In this document: positions 35,207-43,390 of the stretch, piece after piece | Numbering within the stretch: the stretch's first letter is position 1 | Layout of the letters: every line of letters starts with the position of its first letter | Assembly: GCA_021613335.1 (NCBI GenBank) | Contig: JAJTWR010000431.1 | Coordinates: 2,790,001-2,854,000, forward strand | Direction of reading: 5' to 3' | Length of the DNA: 64,000 nucleotides | Source of the DNA: Whitmania pigra | Taxonomy: Eukaryota > Annelida > Clitellata > Hirudinida > Haemopidae | Notes under the pieces: model-generated | Databases searched by the model: none | Seen by the model: only the letters and a program-made list of their open reading frames with translations | Told to the model about the DNA's origin: nothing | Made by a program: the position numbers and the translations under genes

Positions 35207-36283
35207 TTATCGCCGGTAAAAAGGTGTCACAACCACGCGCGCGTCGGCGAGACGGCCGCGAATTTCTACTTGAATGTCGGCGCCCTCCGCCGCGTGCGAC
35301 AGCGGCACGTAGCCGATGCCGATGGCCTTCTTCAGCGAAGGGCTCATCGTCCCGGAGGTCACCTGCCCTGCCGGTTTGCCGTCGGCGAAAATCCGGTACC
35401 CGTGGCGCGGGATGCCCGGCTGGGTGAGTTCAAAACCCACGAGCTTGCGCTGCACGCCCTTGGCCTTTGCCGCCGTGAGTGCGTCCTTGCCGACGAATTC
35501 GGACTTACCGAGCTTCACAATCCACCCGAGTCCAGCTTCGAAGGGATTGGTGCTGGCGTCGATCTCGTTCCCGTACAAGGCGTACTTCATTTCGGTGCGC
35601 AGCGTGTCGCGCGCGGCGAGGCCGGCCGGTACGAGGCCGTCGTCTTTCCCGGTCGCCATGAGGAGTTCCCACAAGGCGACGGTGTCCTTGGTTTCACAAT
35701 AGAGCTCGAAGCCGTCTTCGCCGGTGTAGCCGGTGCGGGAGATGATGCAGAAGATGTCCCCGACCTTCCCTTGGGTGAAGTGGTACGTCTTGAGGTCGGC
35801 CAGCGGCACCTGAACTATCCGACGAAGAATGCTCTCCGCTTTCGGACCCTGGAGCGCGAGCTGCCCGTACTCCGGCGAGCGGTTGGTGGGCTTGAAGGTG
35901 GTCTCGGCGCAGATCCACAAGAAGTCCTTCTCGATGTTCGAGGCGTTGACGCAGAAGAGGATGTGCTCCGGGTTGAACCGGTAGGCCACGACGTCGTCGA
36001 CGAAACCGCCTTCGTGGTTGAGCAGCCCCGCGTAGAGGGCCTGTCCATCGACGATGGCTCCCAAGTCGTTGGTGATGAGGCGATTCGCCGCGTCGAGCGC
36101 TCCCGGACCCTCGAAGGAGATTTCGCCCATGTGGCTCACGTCGAAGAGCCCTGCCGCCGAGCGCACAGCATTGTGCTCGGCCTCTAGGCTGGAGTAACTC
36201 ACCGGCATCATCCATCCGGCGAAGTCCGTGAGCTTTGCCTTTAGCCTCTGATGCACATCGAAGAGCGGAGTGTATTGACTCAA
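35207..36283 (-). CDS. gcvT: Glycine cleavage system T-protein (aminomethyltransferase)
   Basis: A 358-residue folate-dependent aminomethyltransferase that releases ammonia and forms methylene-tetrahydrofolate. Characteristic stretches are DFAGWMMPVSY, GLFDVSHMGEI, RTGYTGEDGFELYC and AARDTLRTEMKYALYGNEI. A TTG at 36283 is chosen as start: it has AGGA six bases upstream and gives the normal N-terminus SQYTPLFDVH. No glycine riboswitch fits in the 27 bases between this start and that of metF. Confidence 0.94.
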   Translation of the reverse strand: MSQYTPLFDVHQRLKAKLTDFAGWMMPVSYSSLEAEHNAVRSAAGLFDVSHMGEISFEGPGALDAANRLITNDLGAIVDGQALYAGLLNHEGGFVDDVVAYRFNPEHILFCVNASNIEKDFLWICAETTFKPTNRSPEYGQLALQGPKAESILRRIVQVPLADLKTYHFTQGKVGDIFCIISRTGYTGEDGFELYCETKDTVALWELLMATGKDDGLVPAGLAARDTLRTEMKYALYGNEIDASTNPFEAGLGWIVKLGKSEFVGKDALTAAKAKGVQRKLVGFELTQPGIPRHGYRIFADGKPAGQVTSGTMSPSLKKAIGIGYVPLSHAAEGADIQVEIRGRLADARVVVTPFYRR

Positions 36284-36310
36284 GTGGTTTCCTCGGCTGG
36301 AAGCACATCT

Positions 36311-37228
36311 ATGCACAGCGTCCCAACACTGCAACCCCCACCGACAGGCGATCGCATCGCCGAACACCTTTCCCGAGGGGGCCCGTGTTTTTCATTTGAG
36401 TTTTTTCCGCCGAAGACCCCCGAGGGCGAGGCGGACCTCTGGGCAGCCCTTGAAGAGCTGCGCATCCTGAACCCTACTTTCGTGTCGGTGACCTACGGAG
36501 CTTTCGGCACGACCCGCGACAAGACCGTCGAGGTCGTCGCCCACATCAAAGAGCGCACCGGCATTGTCCCCATGGCGCACCTCACCGGCGGCGGCCACAC
36601 CCGCGCGGAGGCCAGTGCGGTGCTCGACCGCATCGCCGGGGCCGGTATCGAGCACGTGCTGGCACTCCGGGGAGATCGTCCGGCGACCGGCTGGCCGCCC
36701 GGCGATTTTTTGTACGCGGCAGATTTGGTGCGCTTCATTCGGGCAGGCTACCCGAAGCTCTCGGTCGCTGGCGCGGCCTACCCGGAGGGGCACCTCGAAG
36801 CGCCCAGCCGCGATGTGGACTTGGGACATTTGAAGGCAAAGGTCGACGCCGGGTGCTCGTTCCTCATCACCCAGCTCTTCTTCGACAACGCGCTGTACTT
36901 CGACTTCTGCACCCGGGCCCGCGCTCGCGGCATCACTGTGCCGATTCTGCCGGGAATCATGCCGATCACCGATGTGCGCCAACTCGACCGCTTCATCAAG
37001 GTGTGCGGCGCAACGGTACCGGAGCGGCTGCGCCGGGCGATGGAGCGCATCAGCGATGATCCCGTGGCGGTCGCCCAGCTCGGGGTCGCGCATGCGACCG
37101 CCCAGTGCGTCGAGCTCCTCGCCCGCGGAGCGCCGGGCATCCACTTCTACACCTTGAACCGCAGCAAGGCGACGCGCCTCATCCTTTCGAGTTTGAAGGA
37201 CGCGACAGTTCAGCCTGCGCCGCCTTGA
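36311..37228 (+). CDS. metF: Methylenetetrahydrofolate reductase
   Basis: A 305-residue flavoprotein that reduces methylene-tetrahydrofolate to methyl-tetrahydrofolate for methionine synthesis. It opens with [15 protein letters not shown] and has [34 protein letters not shown] and [16 protein letters not shown]. The ATG at 36311 has GGAAG seven bases upstream; the longer frame would overlap gcvT. Its 3' end overlaps the convergent folD gene by 50 bases. Confidence 0.96.
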   Translation: MHSVPTLQPPPTGDRIAEHLSRGGPCFSFEFFPPKTPEGEADLWAALEELRILNPTFVSVTYGAFGTTRDKTVEVVAHIKERTGIVPMAHLTGGGHTRAEASAVLDRIAGAGIEHVLALRGDRPATGWPPGDFLYAADLVRFIRAGYPKLSVAGAAYPEGHLEAPSRDVDLGHLKAKVDAGCSFLITQLFFDNALYFDFCTRARARGITVPILPGIMPITDVRQLDRFIKVCGATVPERLRRAMERISDDPVAVAQLGVAHATAQCVELLARGAPGIHFYTLNRSKATRLILSSLKDATVQPAPP

Positions 37229-38051
37229 GGGTGTTGCTCATCAACATGGCGATGGTCATGGGACCGACGCCGCCGGGTACCGGCGTAATCCACGACGCCC
37301 GGGGGCGAGCGCTCTCGAAGTCCACATCGCCGCGAAGCTTGCCGTCGGGCATGCGGTTGATGCCCACGTCGACGACGACCGCGCCGTCTCGTATCCAGTC
37401 GCCGCGAATGAGCCCCGGCACTCCGCAGGCGGCGATGACGAGCTCCGCGCGGCGCGTTTCGGCCATCACGTCGCTCTTGGAGTGGGCGATCGTCACGGTG
37501 GCGTTGGCGTTGAGGAGCAGCGTAGCCATGGGTCTGCCGACAATGAGGCTCCGCCCGACCACGAGGCACTGCTTCCCCGCCACATCAAAGTGAATCTCCG
37601 CCAGCAGGCGCATCACCCCGGCGGGCGTGCAGGGCGTCATCGCGGGTCGCCCTTGCGCGAGGATGCCGGCGTTGGTGGGAGAGAAGCCGTCCACATCCTT
37701 GGCGGGGTCGAGAGCCTGAAGGACTTTCGTGGAGTCGATGTGCTTGGGCAGAGGGAGCTGCACCAGAATGCCGTCCACTTCCGGGCGGGCGTTCAAGCTG
37801 TGGATGAGCGCGAGGAGGTCACTCTCGCTCGTCGCCGCCGGAAGGTGGTGCTGCGTGGAGGCGAAGCCGAGTTCCTTGGCGATGCGCTCCTTGGCGTTGA
37901 CGTACACCGCCGACGCCGGATCGTCCCCGACCCGCACCACCGTGAGCCCCGGGGAGCGCCCGAGGCGCGCGCGCAGCGCCGGGAGTTCGGCAGCGACTTC
38001 TGCTCGAACTTTTGCCGCGATTGCCTTGCCGTCGATGAGTTGCCCTCGCAT
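37179..38051 (-). CDS. folD: Bifunctional methylenetetrahydrofolate dehydrogenase/cyclohydrolase
   Basis: A 290-residue FolD that interconverts methylene-, methenyl- and formyl-tetrahydrofolate with NADP. The catalytic Lys is in [14 protein letters not shown], followed by [46 protein letters not shown] and [16 protein letters not shown]. Length is normal. Together with gcvT-H-P and metF it forms a compact one-carbon block. The divergent pyrD gene starts 122 bases away, a gap with no recognised regulatory site. Confidence 0.97.
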   Translation of the reverse strand: MRGQLIDGKAIAAKVRAEVAAELPALRARLGRSPGLTVVRVGDDPASAVYVNAKERIAKELGFASTQHHLPAATSESDLLALIHSLNARPEVDGILVQLPLPKHIDSTKVLQALDPAKDVDGFSPTNAGILAQGRPAMTPCTPAGVMRLLAEIHFDVAGKQCLVVGRSLIVGRPMATLLLNANATVTIAHSKSDVMAETRRAELVIAACGVPGLIRGDWIRDGAVVVDVGINRMPDGKLRGDVDFESARPRASWITPVPGGVGPMTIAMLMSNTLKAAQAELSRPSNSKG

Positions 38052-38173
38052 AGCGCCCCTCTCTAGTACAAGCGGCCCGCACTACGCGCGGCCTTTCCGC
38101 GCCACTGTTCCGCGGCGCGCTCGTCGCGTGTCCCTCGCCTTTCCCGAGCAGCTTAGCTAATCATCGTCGCCCG

Positions 38174-39205
38174 ATGGCTCTGCCCCACGCCCTCCTCTTT
38201 CGCTTGGAACCTGAGAAGGCCCACGCGCTCGGCCTCTTCGCGATTAAGCACTTGAGCGGACTCTTGCAGCGAGGCGCGCCCGAGTGCTCGCCGCCCTGGG
38301 GGCCGCTGCGCATCGCGGGGCTTTCGTTCCCGCATCCGGTGGGACTTGCCGCTGGCTTCGATAAAGACGCCGAGGTCGTCGCCGGGCTCTTTCGGTTGGG
38401 CTTCGGCTTCGTCGAGGTGGGGACCGTCACGCCCCGCCCGCAGCCGGGCAATCCGCGCCCCCGACTCTTCCGAATCCCAGAGGCGGGCGCGCTCATCAAC
38501 CGCATGGGCTTCAACAATGCTGGGACGGCGGCCATGGTCGCGCGCCTCTCGCGCCTCGGCCCGCTGCCTGGCCCAGTCGGGGTGAACATCGGCAAGAATA
38601 AGGACACCCCGCTCGAAGAGGCACCGAGCGACTACGCAGCGGCAGCCACGGCGGTGGCGCCCCACGCGAGCTACATCGCGGTCAACCTCTCGTCGCCGAA
38701 TACGCCCGGGCTACGTTCACTCTTGGAAGCGGCGGCGCTCGAACGCATCCTCACCGCGACTATCGCCGCGAGCGCCGGACGCCCGATCGTGCTCAAGGTG
38801 AGCCCCGACTTGGGCCCAGAAGCCATCGACGCAGTCGTCGATGTAGCGCTGAGCCTGCGCATCGCCGGGCTCGGCTGCACCAACACCACCATCACCCGCC
38901 CAGGGGTGACGAGCACCGAAGCTGGCGGCCTCTCCGGCAAGCCGGTCGCGGCGCTCGCACTCGCGACCTTGCGCCGCGCTGCGGAGCGCGCCCGCGGACG
39001 ACTTGCGCTCATCGGCGCCGGAGGCATCTTCACCGGCGATGACGCCTGGGAGCGAATGCAGGCGGGGGCGTGCCTCGTGCAGGTCTACACGTCGTTCATC
39101 TACCGCGGCCCGCACTCGGCGCGCCTCGTGCTCGCGGAATTGGAGCGCGCCTGGCGGCGCAGCGGCGCCCCGCCGCTCATCGGCAGTGCGGCTGGGCAGA
39201 GCTAG
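38174..39205 (+). CDS. pyrD: Dihydroorotate dehydrogenase, class 2 (quinone)
   Basis: A 343-residue membrane-associated flavoenzyme of pyrimidine synthesis. The N-terminal helix region (EKAHALGLFAIKHL) and GLAAGFDKDAEV, then VEVGTVTPRPQPGNPRPRLFR, are those of class 2 enzymes. The catalytic Ser is in NLSSPNTPGLR. The flavin phosphate site is in IGAGGIFTGDDAWERM. The stop codon shares the palindrome CTAG with the stop of the convergent folC gene. Confidence 0.95.
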   Translation: MALPHALLFRLEPEKAHALGLFAIKHLSGLLQRGAPECSPPWGPLRIAGLSFPHPVGLAAGFDKDAEVVAGLFRLGFGFVEVGTVTPRPQPGNPRPRLFRIPEAGALINRMGFNNAGTAAMVARLSRLGPLPGPVGVNIGKNKDTPLEEAPSDYAAAATAVAPHASYIAVNLSSPNTPGLRSLLEAAALERILTATIAASAGRPIVLKVSPDLGPEAIDAVVDVALSLRIAGLGCTNTTITRPGVTSTEAGGLSGKPVAALALATLRRAAERARGRLALIGAGGIFTGDDAWERMQAGACLVQVYTSFIYRGPHSARLVLAELERAWRRSGAPPLIGSAAGQS

Positions 39206-40428
39206 TTCGCGTAAGGCTTGAGGCGATGGCGCAGCTCGCCCACGAGAAAGAGCGAGCCGGCAACGACGACGAGGCCCTCGGTGCCCGCTTCTCGGCGCGC
39301 GGTGGTGAGCGCTGCCTCAGCGAACGCGAACGTTTCGACTGGAACGCCGAATGCTTGCGCCTTGGGGAGCACTGTTTCCGGCGCGAAGCTGCGCGGGCTC
39401 TGCACCGGCGTCAGGTACACCTTCGCGCATTGGGGAAAGAGTCGCCCCATCATCGCATCGAGCGCTTTGTCGCCCATGGCGCCGAAGACGAGGTGGATTG
39501 CGCGCGACGGGTAGCGAGCGGCGAGCGTGGCCGCGAGCACCTCCACGCCCGCGGGATTGTGGGCGCCGTCGAGGATGACTCCGCCAATTTCCTCAAAGCG
39601 CCCCGGCCAGCGGGTGCGAGTTAGGCCGAAGCGCAGCTCGTCGGGGGTGAGCGGAAAGTCTCCCAAGCAATCGAGCATCGCGAGCGCAAGTTCGAGGTTG
39701 CCCCACTGGTGTTTCCCGGCGAGCGGCGGATAGAGTTTGCAGATGGAGCGCCGAGGGCCAAAGTAGCAGTCGTGCTCCATGCGAAAATCCCGCCCGGAGA
39801 CGAGGAGCTTGGTGCCGTGTTGGGTAGCCGTGTCCTCCAACACCGAGAGCGCTTCCTTCGGCTGCGCGGCGCTCAGCAGTGCCGCGCCGGGCTTAAAGAT
39901 GCCGGCCTTCTCCTTGGCGATGCTCGGCAGCGTCGTGCCGAGGTAGGCCTCGTGATCCATCGACAGCGGCGTAATCGCCGCCGCGAGCGGCGTGCAGACG
40001 TTGGTCGCATCGAGGCGACCGCCTAAGCCAGTTTCGAGAATCACGATGGCGACTTTCGCCCGCCGAAACGCCAGGAACGCAGCGACGGTGAGCGCTTCAA
40101 AGTACGTCGCGGTGAGCCCTCCAGTGAGGACCGCTTCGAGTTCGCGCAAGGCGAGAGCAAGCTCTTCGTCGCTCACGTCGACGCCGTCGATGCGGATGCG
40201 CTCGTTCGGGAGTTGGAGGTGCGGCGAAGTGTAGAGCCCTACCCGGTAGCGCGCGCCTAGCGCCGCTGCGAGCATCGCGCAGGTGCTGCCTTTGCCGTTG
40301 GTGCCCGCGACATGGACCGTAGGATAACTGCGCTCCGGGTTGCCGAGCCGCGAGAGAATCTCGCGGACGCGCTCAAGGCCAAACTCAATCCGGGTTTCGG
40401 AGAGACGTTCGAGGAGGCTGTGCCCCAT
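39202..40428 (-). CDS. folC: Folylpolyglutamate/dihydrofolate synthase
   Basis: A 408-residue Mur-ligase-family enzyme that adds glutamate to folates (and to dihydropteroate). The P-loop is VAGTNGKGST at about residues 40-49, followed by YTSPHLQLPNERIRIDG, LETGLGGRLDATN, ITPLSMDHEAYLG, IAKEKAGIFKPG and, in the C-terminal domain, LDGAHNPAGVEVL. It follows accD by 19 bases, the usual accD-folC pairing. It complements the folate enzymes encoded nearby. Confidence 0.94.
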   Translation of the reverse strand: MGHSLLERLSETRIEFGLERVREILSRLGNPERSYPTVHVAGTNGKGSTCAMLAAALGARYRVGLYTSPHLQLPNERIRIDGVDVSDEELALALRELEAVLTGGLTATYFEALTVAAFLAFRRAKVAIVILETGLGGRLDATNVCTPLAAAITPLSMDHEAYLGTTLPSIAKEKAGIFKPGAALLSAAQPKEALSVLEDTATQHGTKLLVSGRDFRMEHDCYFGPRRSICKLYPPLAGKHQWGNLELALAMLDCLGDFPLTPDELRFGLTRTRWPGRFEEIGGVILDGAHNPAGVEVLAATLAARYPSRAIHLVFGAMGDKALDAMMGRLFPQCAKVYLTPVQSPRSFAPETVLPKAQAFGVPVETFAFAEAALTTARREAGTEGLVVVAGSLFLVGELRHRLKPYAN

Positions 40429-40447
40429 GGAATTGAAGGGCCCCAGT

Positions 40448-41311
40448 TCAGGGGTCGGCGAGCAAGCCCAAGAGCTGCGAGAGTTTGGTGCGAAGTTCTC
40501 CGCGGGGGACGATCGCGTCGATCATCCCTTTTTCGAGCAAGAACTCGCTGCGCTGGAAGCCCGGCGGAAGCTTTTGGCGAATGGTCTGCTCAATGACCCG
40601 AGGCCCTGCGAAGCCAATTTGCGCTTTGGGCTCGGCAATGACCACGTCGCCAAGCCACGAGAACGACGCAGCGACACCGCCGGTCGTCGGGTGGAGGAGC
40701 ACCGAGATGTACGGCTTCCCGCACTCGCGGAACTTCGCCAGCGCAGCGCAGGTCTTCGCCATTTGCATGAGCGAGAAGATGCCCTCCTGCATCCGCGCGC
40801 CACCAGAGCTGGAGAAGAGGATGACCGGCAGCTTGTGCTCAAGCGCCCGCTCAAAGAGCCGGGTGATCTTCTCGCCGACCACCGAACCCATAGAGCCGCC
40901 CATGAACTCAAAGAGGAAGCAGCCGATGGCAACCTTCCGGCCATCGACGAGTCCGAAGCCGGAGATGAACGCGTCGTTCTCCTCCAAAGCCTTGCGCGTC
41001 GCCTTGAGGCGGTCGCGGTACTTCTTGGAGTCCGCAAAGCCGAGCGGGTCTGTCGCTTGAAGGTCTTTGTCGAACTCTTCGAAGGTCTCCGGATCGCAGA
41101 GCGCCTTGATGCGCTTCCGGGCCGGCCACATGAAGTGGTGGCCGCAGGTAAGACAGATATTTTGGTTCTTCTCTAACTCTTCGCGAAGCCCAATTTCGCC
41201 ACACTCGTCGCACTTAATCCAGAGTCCTTCCATGCGACTCGACAGCACATCGGTAGGGTCTTCGACTTTCGAGGCCAGCTTCGTGCGCTTTTGAAACCAA
41301 GGTTGAGTCAT
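40448..41311 (-). CDS. accD: Acetyl-CoA carboxylase carboxyltransferase subunit beta
   Basis: A 287-residue AccD. The N-terminal zinc finger has Cys 34, 37, 53 and 56 (KCDECGE and ICLTCGHHF). The crotonase-fold domain has EFMGGSMGSVVGEKI, SSSGGARMQEGIFSLMQM, TTGGVAASFSWLGD and IGFAGPRVIEQT. With AccA it transfers carboxyl from biotin to acetyl-CoA in fatty acid synthesis. It precedes folC. Confidence 0.97.
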   Translation of the reverse strand: MTQPWFQKRTKLASKVEDPTDVLSSRMEGLWIKCDECGEIGLREELEKNQNICLTCGHHFMWPARKRIKALCDPETFEEFDKDLQATDPLGFADSKKYRDRLKATRKALEENDAFISGFGLVDGRKVAIGCFLFEFMGGSMGSVVGEKITRLFERALEHKLPVILFSSSGGARMQEGIFSLMQMAKTCAALAKFRECGKPYISVLLHPTTGGVAASFSWLGDVVIAEPKAQIGFAGPRVIEQTIRQKLPPGFQRSEFLLEKGMIDAIVPRGELRTKLSQLLGLLADP

Positions 41312-41375
41312 GCAGAGCTTGGTCTAGCGAGGTGGCGAGCAATCGGCAATTTGCATTCGATGACGCATTGCGCTT

Positions 41376-42131
41376 TTATCGAGGTAGGCGAAAGTCGCGG
41401 GCGAGCGCAATAAAGCCCCGGAAGAGTTCCAGATGCGCCGGAACGCTCTCCACCAGTTGCTCCGGGTGCCACTGCACGCCGACGACCCGACCGTCGACAG
41501 TTTCGAGGCCTTCGATCAGCTCATCGGAAGCGACCGCGCTCGGAACGAGCCCGTCGGCGAGGCGCAGCACCGCTTGGTGGTGGGTGGAGTTCACCATCAG
41601 CCCGCCGGGATGTATCCAGCGAGAAAGCTGCGTATCCGGGAGGACGTTCACCGGATGCGTCGGTTGGGTGCGATCGTGCTCCTGCGTATGGCGCAGGAGA
41701 GTTTTGCCTTCGGCGACGATGTCCTGCATCAGCGTACCGCCGCAGGCGACGTTGATGAGTTGCATACCGCCGCAGATGCCGAGCACCGGCAGCTTCCACT
41801 CCATCGCGAGGCGCAGCACCGAGAGCTCGAAGTTGGTCCGCTCGGGCTTCATCTCGCCGAGCCCCGGCCGCGGGACATCCCCGTACATCTGCGGAGGTAC
41901 ATCAAAGGCTCCACCAGTGATGACGACGCCCTGCATGCGCTCCAGGTACACGCTGAGCACGCTTCGGTCCGTCGTGTAGGGAAGGATGAACGGGGCTCCA
42001 CCGGCGGTGATAAGCGACTCGACGTAGCTGCGTCGAAGCAGGTAGTTCGCTTTCGCGTGCCCGGTACCGTTGACTTCGATGTCCGGAGTAAGCCCGATAG
42101 CGGGCCGTCGACTCATGGAGCGCGAGATCAT
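41376..42131 (-). CDS. PuuD-type gamma-glutamyl amidohydrolase (class I glutamine amidotransferase fold)
   Basis: A 251-residue C26-family peptidase. The nucleophile Cys is in LGICGGMQLIN, with catalytic His and Glu in GVQWHPEQ; NSTHHQAV is the further family motif. Relatives hydrolyse gamma-glutamyl-GABA or similar amides. The substrate here is unknown. The start at 42131 overlaps the stop of the thiE-like gene (ATGA); an internal ATG at 42116 is the alternative. Confidence 0.88.
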   Translation of the reverse strand: MISRSMSRRPAIGLTPDIEVNGTGHAKANYLLRRSYVESLITAGGAPFILPYTTDRSVLSVYLERMQGVVITGGAFDVPPQMYGDVPRPGLGEMKPERTNFELSVLRLAMEWKLPVLGICGGMQLINVACGGTLMQDIVAEGKTLLRHTQEHDRTQPTHPVNVLPDTQLSRWIHPGGLMVNSTHHQAVLRLADGLVPSAVASDELIEGLETVDGRVVGVQWHPEQLVESVPAHLELFRGFIALARDFRLPR

Positions 42132-42772
42132 GTTCGGACCGCTCGAAATTCTAGGGCGAGCGTACGCGCCGCCGCGACGAGATCGTCACCTTCGAGAAGC
42201 GCGCCCGCGACCGCCGCACAGTGAGCTCCTGCGGCGGCGATGGAGGAGATAGTCTCGCGGCCGATGCCGCCGATGGCAACAACTGGGAAATCCGTCTCGG
42301 CGCAGATGCGCGCAAGCCCCTCCACCCCCAAGAGCGGGTGCGGCACGGACTTGGTGCTCGTCGAAAATATCGGCCCTAAGCCGACGTAATCCGCGCCATC
42401 CGCGCGCGCCTCCTCCAATTCTGCGAGGTTGCGCACCGTCCGACCGATGAGCGCTCCCTTGGGAAGTAACGAGCGAGCGACAGCGACCGGCAGGTCCTCA
42501 GCGCCTACGTGCACGCCGTCGGCGCCGCAGGCGAGCGCCCAGTCGACGCGATCGTTGACGATAACCGGAACCTTCTGCGCCCTCGCCACCTTCATCGTTG
42601 CATCGAGCAATTTCAATGCTTCCCGATCGCTCGTGCACTCCAGCCGCAATTGCATCACCACTGAACCCCCCTCCATTGCTGCACATACCCTGTCGTACAT
42701 AGTACGCTTTGACGGCAGCCCGTCGTCAATTATCGCGTACAAACCGCGCGGGAACTTGCTTATCTGTGGCAT
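42128..42772 (-). CDS. thiE: Thiamine-phosphate synthase-like protein (ThiE/TenI)
   Basis: A 214-residue TIM-barrel protein of the ThiE/TenI family. Visible motifs are LYAIIDD, VPVIVNDRVDWAL, ADGVHVGAEDLP, GADYVGLGPIFSTSTK and VVAIGGIGRETI. The region that normally reads QxRxK and binds the pyrimidine diphosphate is here VVMQLRLECTSDREAL, with Glu in place of the expected Lys, and the usual GxSxH-like loop is GRTVRN. It may be an active ThiE variant, a TenI-like protein, or have a changed substrate. No TPP riboswitch fits in the 39 bases upstream. Confidence 0.78.
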   Translation of the reverse strand: MPQISKFPRGLYAIIDDGLPSKRTMYDRVCAAMEGGSVVMQLRLECTSDREALKLLDATMKVARAQKVPVIVNDRVDWALACGADGVHVGAEDLPVAVARSLLPKGALIGRTVRNLAELEEARADGADYVGLGPIFSTSTKSVPHPLLGVEGLARICAETDFPVVAIGGIGRETISSIAAAGAHCAAVAGALLEGDDLVAAARTLALEFRAVRT

Positions 42773-42811
42773 GTTACGGTAATTGCCCCCTACCTTCTTG
42801 GAGACAATGCC

Positions 42812-42979
42812 ATGACTGAAGACTCTCGCACCATGGATAAGCGCACAATCGAACGCTACATCCGTTCAGGGGTAGTTGACGCGAAGGATTACGAGAAATT
42901 TATCAAGTCGTTGCCCGACGTAGCGGCTAAGGGAACCCCGGTCGAAGTCGACGACGACCCCACGCTCCCGGACAACTGA
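42812..42979 (+). CDS. Small acidic protein of 55 residues, unknown function
   Basis: A complete short frame with GGAG eight bases before its ATG. It begins MTEDSRTMDKRTIERYIRSG and continues with KDYEKFIKSLPD and an acidic tail ending DDDPTLPDN. The helix-then-acidic-tail layout and its place four bases before the DUF1844 gene suggest a real, co-translated partner. I do not know a named family for it. Confidence 0.75.
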   Translation: MTEDSRTMDKRTIERYIRSGVVDAKDYEKFIKSLPDVAAKGTPVEVDDDPTLPDN

Positions 42980-42983
42980 ACCC

Positions 42984-43271
42984 ATGGCGACGATCGAAGG
43001 CTCCAGCTTCTCCATGACTGATGCTGGAGATGGAGTCTCCTACTCCGCCTTCCTCTTGGGCCTCGCCCAAACGGCACTGGTCCACCTCGGGGCGACGCCG
43101 AGTCCGGACAGCGGCACCATAGAGAAGAACCTCCCGCTCGCCCGTCAGACCATCGGCCTCATCGAGCTTCTGCGCGAAAAGTCCAAGGGTAATTTGACCG
43201 ACGACGAAGAGCAGCTCTTTGCAGCCATGCTCACCGACCTGCGCCTCAAGTACGTCTCCGCTTCGCGATAA
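42984..43271 (+). CDS. DUF1844 family protein
   Basis: A 95-residue helical protein that fits DUF1844: YSAFLLGLAQTALVHLGATPSPDSG, then NLPLARQTIGLIELLREKSKGNLTDDEEQL in pattern, and a C-terminal LTDLRLKYV. The function is unknown; members occur widely in deltaproteobacteria and Acidobacteria. It follows the 55-residue gene by four bases. Confidence 0.85.
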   Translation: MATIEGSSFSMTDAGDGVSYSAFLLGLAQTALVHLGATPSPDSGTIEKNLPLARQTIGLIELLREKSKGNLTDDEEQLFAAMLTDLRLKYVSASR

Positions 43272-43314
43272 AGTTTCTTGCTAGGCTTGCCTGCAGAAAA
43301 GTACCGTTCGGAGC

Positions 43315-43329
43315 CCTACGAGCCGTAGG
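43315..43329 (+). terminator. Possible weak terminator hairpin after the DUF1844 gene
   Basis: CCTACG and CGTAGG form a perfect six-base stem around AGC, followed by TAATTT. The T-run is short, so efficiency is doubtful. The rest of the 119-base gap to the convergent gene contains two GGACCTA copies and no gene. Confidence 0.35.
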
Positions 43330-43390
43330 TAATTTGGCCAACTAGGAAAGCAATAACTATCAAAACAGTAGGAATCTAGGGACCTAGGAA

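Noticed and set aside
36241..36310. Glycine riboswitch before gcvT
   Set aside because: Only 27 bases separate the gcvT and metF starts, too few for the aptamer.
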